Assembly: GCA_016708905.1 (NCBI GenBank) | Contig: JADJEV010000005.1 | Location: 186,001 to 250,000, forward strand | Direction: 5' to 3' | Length of the DNA: 64,000 nt | From: Candidatus Methylophosphatis roskildensis | GTDB lineage: Bacteria > Pseudomonadota > Gammaproteobacteria > Burkholderiales > Rhodocyclaceae | Shown: positions 45,845-55,152 of the stretch, piece after piece | How the letters are laid out: each line of letters opens with the position of its first letter | Position numbering within the stretch: the first letter of the stretch is position 1 | Program-made: the position numbers and the translations under genes | Notes under the pieces: generated by a model | Told to the model about the DNA's origin: nothing | The model's database searches: none | The model's input: only the letters and a program-made list of their open reading frames with translations

Positions 45845-46255
45845 GTCGCGCCCGGCGGCAAGGTGCTCGCGGTCGACGTCCAGCCCGAGATGGTGGCCCT
45901 GCTGCAAGGCACGGTGCGGCAAACCGGACTGACACAGATCTGGCCCTTGCTCGGTGCCGAGGACGACGTCAAGCTGCCGGCGTCGCCGGTGGACCTGGCC
46001 ATCATGGTCGACGTCTATCACGAGTTGGCGTTTCCGTACGAAGTGCTGGGCAGCATCGTCCGCTCCCTCAAGCCGGGGGGTCTGCTCGTGTTCGTCGAGT
46101 ACCGGGCCGAAGACCCGCAGGTGCCGATCAAGGCGCTGCACAAGATGAGCGAAGCCCAGATCAAGCGCGAAGCCGCCGTGCACGCGTTGGTGTGGGATCG
46201 CACAGTGGGCACCTTGCCATGGCAGCACCTCGTGGTGTTTCGCAAGCGCAACTGA
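45845..46255 (+). pseudogene. SAM-dependent methyltransferase, N-terminus missing
   Basis: The frame continues APGGKVLAVDVQPEMVALLQ, PVDLAIMVDVYHELAFPYEV and SIVRSLKPGGLLVFVEYRAE, the middle and end of a class I methyltransferase. The SAM motif I block (GxGxG) that should precede it is gone; the sequence before 45845 has no such motif. A GTG at 45863 could start a partial product. It is a probable remnant of a gene cut at its 5' end. Confidence 0.72.
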
Positions 46256-46377
46256 GTACCCCTTCGGCGCGGGCTGCAATCGGCCCGCCCCCGACCGACG
46301 CGGATGAGCAAAGTGGCCAAGCGACATTTGCTCATGAGCCCAGGCATTCAAGCGGCCGCCTGGCCTCGATGCAATCG

Positions 46378-46932
46378 CTACCAGTCCTCGCTGCCGGGCT
46401 CGCCCTTGAACGGGCCGACCAGCTCGGGTGTGATCCAGCCGCCGTAGAAGCCGCCGGGCTGCGGCGTGACGGCTGCGCCGTTTACACGGCAATCGAGCGC
46501 CGCCGGATAGAACGCCACGCAGTCGGCCAGCGCTTCGGCTCCGGCCAGCGGCTGCGGGTCGCTCCATGCTACGCCGGGCAGGCGGCGATCACCATGCATC
46601 AAGGTCCAGTACTGCACGGGCCCCTTCCATTCACAGAACGAGCTGCTGGCCGCCGGCTGCAAGAGATGCCGGACCACGTCATGCCACGGCAGGTACACGC
46701 TGGGCGGGTGGGCGGTCTCCAGCACGAGCACGGCGCGCCGCGTGCGCGCCACTTCGACATCACCCCAGCGCACCACAACCTCGCGCATGTCCTGCGCCAG
46801 ACGCGGCGGACGCGAGAAGTCCCAGACCGATGTCTGGCCCGGCCCCGGTGTCGCGGCGAAAGGCGGGCGCACGTGGCCTTGCCAGCGCCAGTGCTGGCGC
46901 GCCGCGCGGATCCAGTCGGGAAGCGCGGACAT
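46378..46932 (-). CDS. DUF427 domain protein
   Basis: A 184-residue protein of the DUF427 family: MREVVVRWGDVEVARTRRAV, VYLPWHDVVRHLLQPAASSS, CEWKGPVQYWTL and a C-terminal block FYPAALDCRVNGAAVTPQPG. The beta-rich fold has no established activity. Members are common in sigma-E/ChrR-type photo-oxidative clusters, which fits the neighbours. The frame is intact. Confidence 0.82.
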   Translation of the reverse strand: MSALPDWIRAARQHWRWQGHVRPPFAATPGPGQTSVWDFSRPPRLAQDMREVVVRWGDVEVARTRRAVLVLETAHPPSVYLPWHDVVRHLLQPAASSSFCEWKGPVQYWTLMHGDRRLPGVAWSDPQPLAGAEALADCVAFYPAALDCRVNGAAVTPQPGGFYGGWITPELVGPFKGEPGSEDW

Positions 46933-47002
46933 CAGTTCGGCAATGCGCAGACCGCGTTGGATCTGGGCATCAGGTTCGACATCCGTTTCGAACTTCGCGC
47001 GA

Positions 47003-47449
47003 TCACGGGCGGCCTTGCTGTTCGAAGCGGATCTTGAATTCCTGCATCCGAGAGCGGTTCTTACCCCAGTCGAACAAGCCGAACAACGAGCGGGATCGAA
47101 AGTCGACGCGCTGCGCCTGGGGGTCGATCCGGAAGTCGACCTGGTCCCTGAAGCCGACAGGCGTGGTGAAGATCACCTCCATCGCCAGGGGCTCGCTGCG
47201 CACGACGGTAGCCTCTGGGAAGCTCAGCAAGGTGGCCTGCAGCATGGCCATGGCCTGCTCGGGCGTGCCAGCGTACAGCAGCGGCACCAGGCCGCTATTG
47301 CCACGCGAATTCACGCAGTTACTGGGGAGCAGACACGCCAAATCCGGATTGCCGGAATCAGGTCCACCCCTCGCATAAGGTGTGGGCACCGTTGCAGCGC
47401 AAGCACCAAGCAGGATCGCCAAAGTCAAGACCGCCAACTTGGATTTCAT
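47003..47449 (-). CDS. DUF1499-type lipoprotein
   Basis: A 148-residue lipoprotein with signal MKSKLAVLTLAILLGACAAT (lipobox LGAC), a cysteine-poor variant of the CxSSPNCVSS block (LACLLPSNCVNSRGNSG), and the C-terminal family block VDFRSRSLFGLFDWGKNRSR. DUF1499 proteins have no proven function. The longer frame is out of family; the lipobox decides the start. Confidence 0.78.
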   Translation of the reverse strand: MKSKLAVLTLAILLGACAATVPTPYARGGPDSGNPDLACLLPSNCVNSRGNSGLVPLLYAGTPEQAMAMLQATLLSFPEATVVRSEPLAMEVIFTTPVGFRDQVDFRIDPQAQRVDFRSRSLFGLFDWGKNRSRMQEFKIRFEQQGRP

Positions 47450-47577
47450 TCCAACGTTTTTCAATTCGAGGCCCATGTCTGTAGACGTCCGGTATCGGGT
47501 ATCGCGAGGAGAGGTTGCTGCCAGCGAAGTCTCAGCGGCGCTGAGCCCGGTGGCCAAAGCATCGGATGCCGCCCAGT

Positions 47578-48942
47578 TCAGGCAGCAATCGGACCCGCGG
47601 CTCGCTGCGGCCCGACGGCGGGAACCAGGCCGACCGCCTGTCCCAGCTCCCGCAGATTCACCATTGCCTTGAGCCGGGCCGCGAGTAGATAAAGCCCGCC
47701 GATCTTGCGGTGTAGGAAGATGGCGTCGGCCGGCGGGGTGTGCCACAGATCCCGGTCGGCGCTCAAGGCCATCGCGGCATCGCGAATGCGCGCGGCCAGA
47801 TCAGACCGGCCGAAGTCGTGTGCTCCGGCATGACGCAGGGGTTCGCAGGCGAGCGCGAAGAGCTTGAGGACGGCCTCGCGCTGATGATCGAGAATGCCCG
47901 CCTGGAAGTAGCCGATCGCCATGGCGGCTACGCTCATCGCCGGCCGATCGAACGCGATGGCGGCGGTCATGAGACGGCGATAGGCTTCGACCATGACCTC
48001 CGGGTACGGCCGGGTGGCGCCGAAGTCGAGCAGGATCAGGCGCCCGGTCGCGCTGTCGTAGCGGTAATTGGCGAAGTTCGGATCGGTCTGGATCCGACGG
48101 AACTCGAAGAGTTCGCGCAACAGCAGGGCCATCAGCAGGCGCGCGACATGATCCCGTTTGGCTTGCGGAGCATCGCTCAGGGATTCGACCGGCACTCCGT
48201 CGACGCGGGACATGGCGAGGACGCTGCCGGTCGTCAGCTCGGCGTGCACTTCTGGCAGGAGGAATTCGCCGGCGTCGGCAAGCAGCGCCCCGTAGCGGCG
48301 CAGGTATTCAGCCTCGCGCAGGTAATCGGCCTCGGCATGCAACTGGCTCTTGGCTTCCCGCAACAACGGTTCGATGTTCAGGCTGCCGGGCAGCAGGCCT
48401 GAAATGCGCAGCAGGGTGGCGACGTTGTCGACGTCGCTGTCGATGCTGCGGCGCACGCCCGGGTACTGGATCTTGATTGCAAGATCCTGACCGTCTCGGG
48501 TTTGCGCCAGATGAACCTGGCCGATCGAGGCCGCCGCCACCGGTGTGAAGGAGAAGCGCTGAAAGTGCCGGTCCCAGCCCTCGCCCCAGTTCGCGCCGAG
48601 CACGGCGACCACCTGACTCATCGGCATGGCCGTGGCTTCGGCGCGCAATCGCGCGAAGATCTCCGCAAGCTCCGGCGGCAGGAGGTCGCCGGCATCCATG
48701 GAAAGGAGTTGGCCGAGCTTCATCGCCGCGCCGCGCATCCGGGCCAGCTGGTCGGCGACACGCCGGACATTGGACGGGGTCAGCAGCAGATCGCCGAGGC
48801 GCGGGCGCTGTCCCCGCGCAAACTGCCGCGCCCCTTCCGCGAGCATGCCGCCCGCGACACTGCCGGCGAGGCTGCCGAGCTTGGCCAGGCGCTCCCAGCG
48901 GCCGCTCGGCACCGCCGAGGTTGTCATCGCAGGCGTATTCAC
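47578..48942 (-). CDS. AarF/UbiB-like ABC1 atypical kinase
   Basis: The 454-residue ABC1-family protein has the KxGQ box (RGAAMKLGQLLSMDAGDLLP), ATP-site lysine in LAIKIQYPGVRRSID, and DPNFANYRYD with ILLDFGATR as catalytic/metal loop. UbiB-like kinases support ubiquinone synthesis. GTG at 48942 overlaps the upstream stop as GTGA and has GAGG at seven bases; the later ATG at 48927 has no such site. It belongs to the operon of the SDR and DUF3429 genes. Confidence 0.87.
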   Translation of the reverse strand: MNTPAMTTSAVPSGRWERLAKLGSLAGSVAGGMLAEGARQFARGQRPRLGDLLLTPSNVRRVADQLARMRGAAMKLGQLLSMDAGDLLPPELAEIFARLRAEATAMPMSQVVAVLGANWGEGWDRHFQRFSFTPVAAASIGQVHLAQTRDGQDLAIKIQYPGVRRSIDSDVDNVATLLRISGLLPGSLNIEPLLREAKSQLHAEADYLREAEYLRRYGALLADAGEFLLPEVHAELTTGSVLAMSRVDGVPVESLSDAPQAKRDHVARLLMALLLRELFEFRRIQTDPNFANYRYDSATGRLILLDFGATRPYPEVMVEAYRRLMTAAIAFDRPAMSVAAMAIGYFQAGILDHQREAVLKLFALACEPLRHAGAHDFGRSDLAARIRDAAMALSADRDLWHTPPADAIFLHRKIGGLYLLAARLKAMVNLRELGQAVGLVPAVGPQRAAGPIAA

Positions 48943-49292
48943 GACCGCCTCACCCGGCCGGCGCCGTCCGGCTCTTCGGCATCCTCGAGCGGGTAGGCGT
49001 CGGCGACGTAGGCCGGCCCCTTCATCACCATGACGATGAAGGCTGCGATGGCGATGGTGAAGACGATGGTCCAGTGCAGCACGACCACGGCGATGGCATA
49101 GATGTCGATGGTCATGATGCGCACGGTGACATCCGCCTCTCTCCCGGTCCACGGAAAGAGGCGAGCAAGCAGCGCAGGCAGGCCGATCAGGAGCGTGCCC
49201 AGCAGCAGGCCATCTGGGAGACGGCGCAGCACCAGACGCTCCAGACCGGGTGGGATGGGGGTGAAACCCGGAAGCTTGTTGAAGGCTGTCAT
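48939..49292 (-). CDS. Membrane protein with two helices
   Basis: The 117-residue protein has membrane helices at about 27-46 (LPDGLLLGTLLIGLPALLAR) and 65-92, and a charged C-terminus. No family was recognised. Its TGA overlaps the UbiB-like GTG, so the two are coupled, and it lies 22 bp after DUF3429. It may support the same pathway. Confidence 0.65.
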   Translation of the reverse strand: MTAFNKLPGFTPIPPGLERLVLRRLPDGLLLGTLLIGLPALLARLFPWTGREADVTVRIMTIDIYAIAVVVLHWTIVFTIAIAAFIVMVMKGPAYVADAYPLEDAEEPDGAGRVRRS

Positions 49293-49314
49293 CGGCAATC
49301 CTCGGGGAAAAGGC

Positions 49315-49701
49315 TCAGGCGCGCCCGGCAAGGCCGCCGGCGGCCATGGCTGCCAGGCGACGATCCTGCCAGTAGTGGGCCGAGAACCCGGCAACCAGCA
49401 ACAGGCTCGCCGGCAGCGCCGGCAGCGCCGGCGACGCCAGCAGAGGCGGTACGACGCTCCAGGCGAAGCGGGCGTCACGCTGGCCGGCACTGAGTCCGCC
49501 CAGCGTCATGGCGAATCCCCAACGCAGAGCGCCGACAAAGCTCAAGATGACGGCACCTTAGGCGAACAAGGCATCGCTCCAGAAAGGCGCGCGCTGCCGG
49601 TCGGCCAAGGTTGCCACGGCGAGGACGACGAAGGGCACGAGCCCGCCGTAACCGAGCCAGGCAACGGCCCTCGGGACGGGATCGCCGGATGCGCGCTCCA
49701 T
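49315..49701 (-). pseudogene. DUF3429 membrane protein with internal TAA stop
   Basis: Both halves are in one frame: MERASGDPVPRAVAWLGYGG to DALFA, then TAA at 49558-49560, then GAVILSFVGALRWGFAM to HYWQDRRLA. Family members read AYGAVILSFLGG here, so a Tyr codon (TAC) has become a stop. Rebuilt, the protein would have 128 residues and four membrane helices, the standard DUF3429 size. No re-initiation codon with a good ribosome site is seen right after the stop. Confidence 0.72.
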
Positions 49702-49708
49702 GACGCCC

Positions 49709-50494
49709 TCACTTGATCAAAGGCCGGATGGTGGAGAATCCGGCGTCCATCGACCAGACCTGCCCCGTGACCCGGGCGGCGTGATCTGAGAGCAGCCGGA
49801 CGATCAGTTCGGCCAGTTCGTCGGCCGAGCCAATGCCCGGTAGCGGGTACTGCCGGGCTGCCGCTTCGCGCGCTGGCGTGCCGCCGGGAAAGCCGGCCGC
49901 GGCCGGCGTATCCATGATGCCGGGCGCGACCGCGCTGATGGGGATGCCGGCCGCGGCGCAAGTTGCCACGGCGCCGCGCACCAGTCCTTCGACGCCGGCC
50001 TTAGCCGCGGCCATCGCTTCATGATTGGGTGTGCCGATGCGCGCCGCCGCCGCCGAAACCAGCACCGCCGATCCCGCGGACTTGGTGTCCCGCAGCGCGC
50101 CGACGAAGGCGGCGAGGGTGTGGAAGGCACTCAGCAGGTTGGCACGCAGGCAGTCGCTGAAGTCAGTCTCGGACATGCGGTGCAGGGCGCCGAGGCGTAT
50201 GTTGCCAGCGCAATGGGCAAGTGCCGTCGGTGCCGAGCCGTGAGCCCGGGCCACTTGGAGGATGTGTCGGGCGCCGGCAACGCCAGAGCAGTCGGCTTCG
50301 ACCTGCAGGTGGCGCCCTCCATAGCAGGCGGCAAGGCGGCCGTCGTCTCGGCTGGTGAGGACCAGTTGCAAGCCGGTAGCGTCGAGCTTTCCGGCGACCG
50401 CTTGGCCGAGCCCTCCTGCCGCGCCGGTGATCAGTGCCGTTCTTGCCAAATTGCCTCCTGGGGCCCGGGCGGTTCGTACGTGCGCAAGCGTCAT
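49709..50494 (-). CDS. SDR-family oxidoreductase, catalytic Tyr replaced
   Basis: A 261-residue short-chain dehydrogenase: TGAAGGLGQAVAG cofactor loop, NIRLGALHRM, and the Rossmann end QVWSMDAGFSTIRP. The active-site triplet YxxxK reads MAAAK (NHEAMAAAKAGV), a Met where the proton donor Tyr should be. It may be inactive or have a different activity. It heads the minus-strand operon with DUF3429, the membrane protein and the UbiB-like gene; a GTG or TTG start nearer the glycine loop is possible. Confidence 0.78.
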   Translation of the reverse strand: MTLAHVRTARAPGGNLARTALITGAAGGLGQAVAGKLDATGLQLVLTSRDDGRLAACYGGRHLQVEADCSGVAGARHILQVARAHGSAPTALAHCAGNIRLGALHRMSETDFSDCLRANLLSAFHTLAAFVGALRDTKSAGSAVLVSAAAARIGTPNHEAMAAAKAGVEGLVRGAVATCAAAGIPISAVAPGIMDTPAAAGFPGGTPAREAAARQYPLPGIGSADELAELIVRLLSDHAARVTGQVWSMDAGFSTIRPLIK

Positions 50495-50638
50495 TACTGA
50501 ACATCGCTAAGCCGGCGCGAATCGACCGGCAGGCTGGGAGATGCCAACCGGTGTCGTGGACAAGTGGCATCGTCTATTATTCTGAACAGCGTGATGATAC
50601 ACTGAAGTATCCATTTTGTCTAGGACAAGTAAGCCCCC

Positions 50639-50923
50639 ATGAAGACCGAAAAGATCTTGGTGACGACTGGGGCGCAAGCCGCTGCCCAACGACGTCCGGC
50701 CGCCCCGCGTCTGAACCCGAGGAAGCTACTGCTGAGCAAGTGGACGGCGCAGGCTCCCCGCAACCGGGAAAAGCACTTCATCGTCACCCGGGTCATCCAG
50801 CCCGAGCCGCCCGCCAACCGGATCGAGGTCGTCGAAATCGAGGCCGTGATTTCACGGCGCAGCTTCACCCTGCCTTGGCGGGACTTGACCGACTGCCACC
50901 GCTGGCTGCAGGGCTGGCGCTGA
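50639..50923 (+). CDS. TIGR02450-type Trp-rich small protein
   Basis: The 94-residue protein has the family block RLNPRKLLLSKWTAQAPRNR, EKHFIVTRVIQPE and the C-terminal RRSFTLPWRDLTDCHRWLQG with tryptophans. These small proteins occur beside photolyase, cryptochrome and sigma-E-regulated stress genes. Function unknown. It is 3 bp before the next gene, in one operon, and divergent from the SDR. Confidence 0.82.
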   Translation: MKTEKILVTTGAQAAAQRRPAAPRLNPRKLLLSKWTAQAPRNREKHFIVTRVIQPEPPANRIEVVEIEAVISRRSFTLPWRDLTDCHRWLQGWR

Positions 50924-50926
50924 GCG

Positions 50927-51907
50927 ATGTCGGCTGTGGCAAAGCAAGCAAACAACAATTCGCCGCCCCGCGCTGCCGTGGTTGGCGCCGGCATCGCCGG
51001 CCTCTCCTGCGCCACGCTGCTGCGGTCGGCGGGCTTCGAAGTGGGCGTCTTCGACAAGAGCCGCGGCCCGTCCGGCCGCATGAGCACCCGGCGCGGCGAC
51101 GACTGGCAGTGCGACCACGGCGCCCAGTACTTCACCGCCCGGGACCCTGACTTTCGTGCCGAAGTTGCCCGCTGGCAGCATGCCGGCGTCGCCGCGTCCT
51201 GGCGCCCCAGGCTGCACGTCCTCGGCGACCCGTCGGCGCATGTCCCGGATCCCGCATTGGAACGTTTCGTCGGCCTCCCGCGCATGTCGGCACCATGCCG
51301 CTTCCTCGCCGACGGGCTGGACCTCGAAGTCGACACGAGCATCGAACAACTGCAGCGCCGCCTGGATGGCTGGCATCTGCTCTCGGCCGAACGTGGCTGG
51401 CTGGACCGCAGCTTCGACGTCGCGCTGCTCGCACTGCCCGCCCCCCAGGCCGCGCCCCTGCTGCGCGAAGCGGCTCCCGGTCTGGCGGCGCTCGCCGGTA
51501 ATGTCGTCATGCGCAGCGCCTGGGCGTTGATGCTGCGCTTCGCCGCGCCACTCGAGTTGCCTTTCGATGCTGCCTTCGTTAATGCCGGACCGCTGCGCTG
51601 GATTGCTCGAGACAACAGCAAGCCTGGTCGTGGCGCAGCGGAAACCTGGCTGCTGCACGCTACCGCCGAGTGGAGCGAGGCGCATCTGGAAGAGGACGCC
51701 GAGCGCGTCCGCACGACGCTGCAACAGGCCTTCGCCGATTCGGCTTCGGTCGCCGGCGGACTCCCGGAAGCGCGGGCGTGGGCGACGCACCGCTGGCGCT
51801 ACGCCGGCACCGTCACCGCCCTGGACCACGGCTGCCTCTGGCATGCCGGCAGCCGGATTGGCCTCTGCGGCGACTGGCTGAATGGCGGCAAGGTCGAAGG
51901 CGCCTAA
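50927..51907 (+). CDS. NAD(P)/FAD-dependent oxidoreductase (renalase-like), early stop
   Basis: A 326-residue FAD protein with dinucleotide motif VVGAGIAGLSCATLLRSAGF, CDHGAQYFTARDPDF and GLCGDWLNGGKVEGA near the end. The family normally has a last block (LSGRQLGERAAAHF); here TAA at 51905-51907 interrupts, but the same frame continues with that block to 51994. So about 28 residues may be lost. The group acts on amine or quinone-like substrates; the partner here is unknown. It is downstream of TIGR02450. Confidence 0.78.
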   Translation: MSAVAKQANNNSPPRAAVVGAGIAGLSCATLLRSAGFEVGVFDKSRGPSGRMSTRRGDDWQCDHGAQYFTARDPDFRAEVARWQHAGVAASWRPRLHVLGDPSAHVPDPALERFVGLPRMSAPCRFLADGLDLEVDTSIEQLQRRLDGWHLLSAERGWLDRSFDVALLALPAPQAAPLLREAAPGLAALAGNVVMRSAWALMLRFAAPLELPFDAAFVNAGPLRWIARDNSKPGRGAAETWLLHATAEWSEAHLEEDAERVRTTLQQAFADSASVAGGLPEARAWATHRWRYAGTVTALDHGCLWHAGSRIGLCGDWLNGGKVEGA

Positions 51908-52106
51908 CTGAGCGGCCGGCAACTGGGAGAACGCGCAGCGGCGCATTTTCGCAACCACGGTGCCGCAACGGTCGGCCGCCAGGCGCGCGACTGACGCGGC
52001 CAACCGCATGCGCCGGCCGAAGGAACACCCAGGCAATGCCTGTCTGCACCCGCCCGCCTCGGGGCATAGCACCGACCGCCGGCATCCCGGCCTGACACCG
52101 CGATGA

Positions 52107-52395
52107 CGACGCTTCGCCCGTCATCTGAGCGAGGCCGGGCAGCGCGTGCGCAACCTGGCGATCGACGACCCGGAGAACCGCCACGTCCTGCCACTTCGAC
52201 CGCAAGGCGGACAGCGAGGATCGTGCCTGCGCGTTCAACGCGCTCTACTGGGACTTCTTCGCCCGCAACAACGAGAGGCTGGCGGCCAATCGCGCCTGGC
52301 GTTGGTCTACCGGCAACTTCGGGAAATGGACCATACGTCGCGGCGAGCGTTGCAAACGCAAGCCTGCGGTCTGCTTGCCAGAATGCATAAGCCTT
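52107..52395 (+). pseudogene. Scar of a second FeS-type photolyase
   Basis: Three pieces in two frames spell photolyase ends: RRFARHLSEAGQRVRNLAID (N-terminal antenna region), then CHFDRKADSEDRACAFNALY (the C-terminal cysteine region, usual ACPFNxLYWDF), then LALVYRQLREMDHTSRRALQ. About 350 residues between the first and second pieces are gone, and one base is missing near 52290. This is the remains of a gene, paralogous to the intact copy at 43.6-45.1 kb. Confidence 0.7.
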
Positions 52396-52818
52396 GAGAC
52401 CGCGCAGGCGGGACCAGCCGTCCGTAGCTGTCACGGGGCGACTCCGGCTTGCGACAACAGGATCGATCTCCGGTCTGATAGCCTTGAGCGCGAGGCATGA
52501 GCTGGTCGCGATGAAGACGCTTGCTCAAAGACCCGGGTAGCGGACCGCGCGTTCGAAATTCCGGTGCAGGTGCAAGGGATTCGGCGAGAGCCTTTTGTCC
52601 CGCGGCAAGGAGGCCCCGACCAATGGGCTCTGCCGCGCCGAATGCGACGTTCGGGCCGTCAGTGCGACCTTCTCTTTGCGGGCTGCGCGCGGATCGGATC
52701 AGGGAAGGGCGTGGGCAAGCAATCCAGATATCATTCACCGCATACGCGCAGATGGGCTGCAAAGTGTCATTCACGTCTTCGCAGCTATGGCAATGAGCTC
52801 CCACGACCGGAGAGTACG
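52396..52818. other. Gene-free stretch before the serine recombinase
   Basis: No gene was recognised; small open frames are on the + strand and overlap the recombinase in other phases. It may include the recombinase promoter. Confidence 0.45.
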
Positions 52819-54936
52819 ATGAACGAGTCCCTCAAGGTTCAACCTCATCATCTCGAACGCAGCGCCTATCTGTACATTCGGCAGTCGTCGATGCGACAGG
52901 TCATCGAGAACATTGAGAGCACGAAGCGTCAGTACGCGCTGCGCGCGCGGGCGACGGCACTGGGCTGGTCCGACGATCGGATCATCGTGATCGACACCGA
53001 TCAGGGCGAGTCGGGTGCGTCAGCGGCTTGGCGCAAGGGCTTTCAAGGTCTGGTCAGCGATGTCGGCATGGGCCGCGCCGGCATCGTGATGGGTCTCGAA
53101 GTCTCCCGCTTGGCGAGGAACAATGCCGACTGGCACCGCTTGCTGGAGATCTGCGCGCTCGCCGACACGTTGATCCTCGACGAGGATGGGGTGTACGACC
53201 CGACGAACTTCAACGATCGCCTTGTGCTTGGTCTCAAAGGAGCCATGAGCGAAGCCGAGTTGCATGTCCTGAAGGCCAGGTTGCGCGGCGGGATCCTCAA
53301 CAAGGTGCGCCGCGGCGAGTATCGTTGTTCACTACCCACCGGCTTCGTGTACGACGCGGCCGGCAACGTGGTCCTCGACCCCGACTCCCAGATCCGGGAG
53401 ACGATCGCTTACTTCTTCGAGACCTTCGCGCGCGTGGGCTCCGCATGTCAAACGGTGAAGGTGTTCCGCAACGAGGGCCTGTGCTTTCCATCGCGCTTGC
53501 GCAACAGCGAGGCGACGATCTTCCGGCCACTCACCGCCTCCACAGCGATGCGCACGCTGCACAACCCCCGTTATGCCGGCGCCTACGCCTATGGACAGCG
53601 CAGCTATCGCCGGGCTGCCGACGGCAAGAAGGTCCAGCGCAAGCGCGCAATCAATGACTGGCTCGCGTGCATCCCCAATGCGCATCCGGGTTACATCACC
53701 TGGGATCAATATCAGGACAATCTCAAGCTTCTCGAGGCAAACGGCCGAGGATACGAATTGGCGCGCGCTTCGCCGCCGCGAGAGGGGGCGGCTTTGCTGC
53801 AGGGACTTGCCGTGTGCGGGCGCTGCGGCAGGCACTTGCGCGTACGATACGCGGCCCGACGCGCAACTCTGGAGGCATGGTACGTCTGCGATCGCGCCCA
53901 TGGCTTCAGCGCCGAGCCGAACTGCCAGTCGATTGCAGGGCCACCTATCGACGCGGCGATCGAGGCGCTGGTCGTCGAGAAGATGACGCCTGCTGCCGTC
54001 GAACTGGCGCTGCAGATCCGCGCCGAAGTCGAAGCTCGGCACGAGGAGGCCGATCAGCTACGGTGTCGCGCGATCGACAGAGCACAGATCGAAGCGGATC
54101 TCGCGCAGCGCCGGTTCATGCTGGTCGATCCAGGCAACCGCCTCGTCGCCGATACGCTAGAGGCCCAGTGGAACGACAAGCTGCGCGCATTGGCCAAGGC
54201 GCGAGAGGATAGAGTCCAAGCCAGGCAGGAGGATGAGCGCCTGCTCAACGACGCGATCCGCGAACGGCTCGTCACGATGACGACGGACTTTAAGCGGCTC
54301 TGGGCTGATCCGGCCACACCAAACCGCGAGCGCAAACGAATGCTCGCCCACATCATTGAGGACGTGACACTGATCAAGCTGCCCGCGCAAGGTGTCACGA
54401 ATGTCCACGTGCGCTTCAAGGGTGGCAAGACGGAGACGATGACGACGCAGAACCCCAAATCCTCGGCGCAGCAAGTGAAGACTCAGCCGAAGATCGTGGA
54501 ACTCGTCGACAAGCTCCTCGACGACTACACCCATCCCGAGATTGCCGATCTACTGAACGAGCAAGGACTGCGTCCCGGCGGCTCGGTGCGACCTGGACGC
54601 AACGAAACCCGATTCACTGCCTTGCGGGTTGGCTATCTCGTTCACAGGTACGCGCTGCGCTCTCGCTACGATCGCCTTCGGGCGCGAGGAATGTTGACGA
54701 AACAGGAGGCGGCAGCCCGCCTTGGTATCCACGAACTCACGCTCGTGCGCTGGGCGCAGCACAGCCTTGTCAGGAGACACGCCTATAACGCCCACGCGTA
54801 CCTGTACGAGGAACCAGCGCCGAATTCGCCGATCAAGCATTGCAGTCGATGGGATCGACTCGCCGACCGGGCAGCGACCAGCAAGACAACGAATGAGCCA
54901 ACGTGCTCGCAAACAACTGCAGGAGGTGCAGTATGA
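52819..54936 (+). CDS. Large serine recombinase
   Basis: A 705-residue serine recombinase: catalytic N-terminal domain (SAYLYIRQSSMRQV with the nucleophile serine in that block), a recombinase domain (about 200-320, PTGFVYDAAGNV), a zinc-ribbon (CGRCGRHLRVRY) near 400, a coiled region, and a C-terminal HTH (LTKQEAAARLGIHELTLVRW). ATG at 52819 has GGAGAG upstream; a longer frame is unlikely. Family members integrate or invert DNA. No att sites or cargo were seen next to it. Confidence 0.85.
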   Translation: MNESLKVQPHHLERSAYLYIRQSSMRQVIENIESTKRQYALRARATALGWSDDRIIVIDTDQGESGASAAWRKGFQGLVSDVGMGRAGIVMGLEVSRLARNNADWHRLLEICALADTLILDEDGVYDPTNFNDRLVLGLKGAMSEAELHVLKARLRGGILNKVRRGEYRCSLPTGFVYDAAGNVVLDPDSQIRETIAYFFETFARVGSACQTVKVFRNEGLCFPSRLRNSEATIFRPLTASTAMRTLHNPRYAGAYAYGQRSYRRAADGKKVQRKRAINDWLACIPNAHPGYITWDQYQDNLKLLEANGRGYELARASPPREGAALLQGLAVCGRCGRHLRVRYAARRATLEAWYVCDRAHGFSAEPNCQSIAGPPIDAAIEALVVEKMTPAAVELALQIRAEVEARHEEADQLRCRAIDRAQIEADLAQRRFMLVDPGNRLVADTLEAQWNDKLRALAKAREDRVQARQEDERLLNDAIRERLVTMTTDFKRLWADPATPNRERKRMLAHIIEDVTLIKLPAQGVTNVHVRFKGGKTETMTTQNPKSSAQQVKTQPKIVELVDKLLDDYTHPEIADLLNEQGLRPGGSVRPGRNETRFTALRVGYLVHRYALRSRYDRLRARGMLTKQEAAARLGIHELTLVRWAQHSLVRRHAYNAHAYLYEEPAPNSPIKHCSRWDRLADRAATSKTTNEPTCSQTTAGGAV

Positions 54937-54973
54937 AGACAGTTGGTTCTGGCACCGCCAGAACCCCTGCGAG

Positions 54974-55150
54974 TCATAGACGAGTATTGATGGCCGTGCG
55001 TTTGCGGTTGGCAAACACGAATAGCCAACCGCTGAATGGATCGGCCTTGAGCTGCTCCCGGCATATTCGGGCAAGCCCATTAATGCCCGCGCTGAAATCA
55101 ACCGCCTCGACCGCTACCAGGATACGCATCTGCGGGGTGATCTGGATCAT
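54974..55150 (-). pseudogene. IS66-type TnpB fragment
   Basis: 58 residues match the N-terminal half of IS66 accessory protein TnpB (MIQITPQMRILVAVEAVDFS to FVFANRKRTAI), then the frame stops. The rest of tnpB and the tnpC transposase are absent. Confidence 0.8.
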
Positions 55151-55152
55151 GA

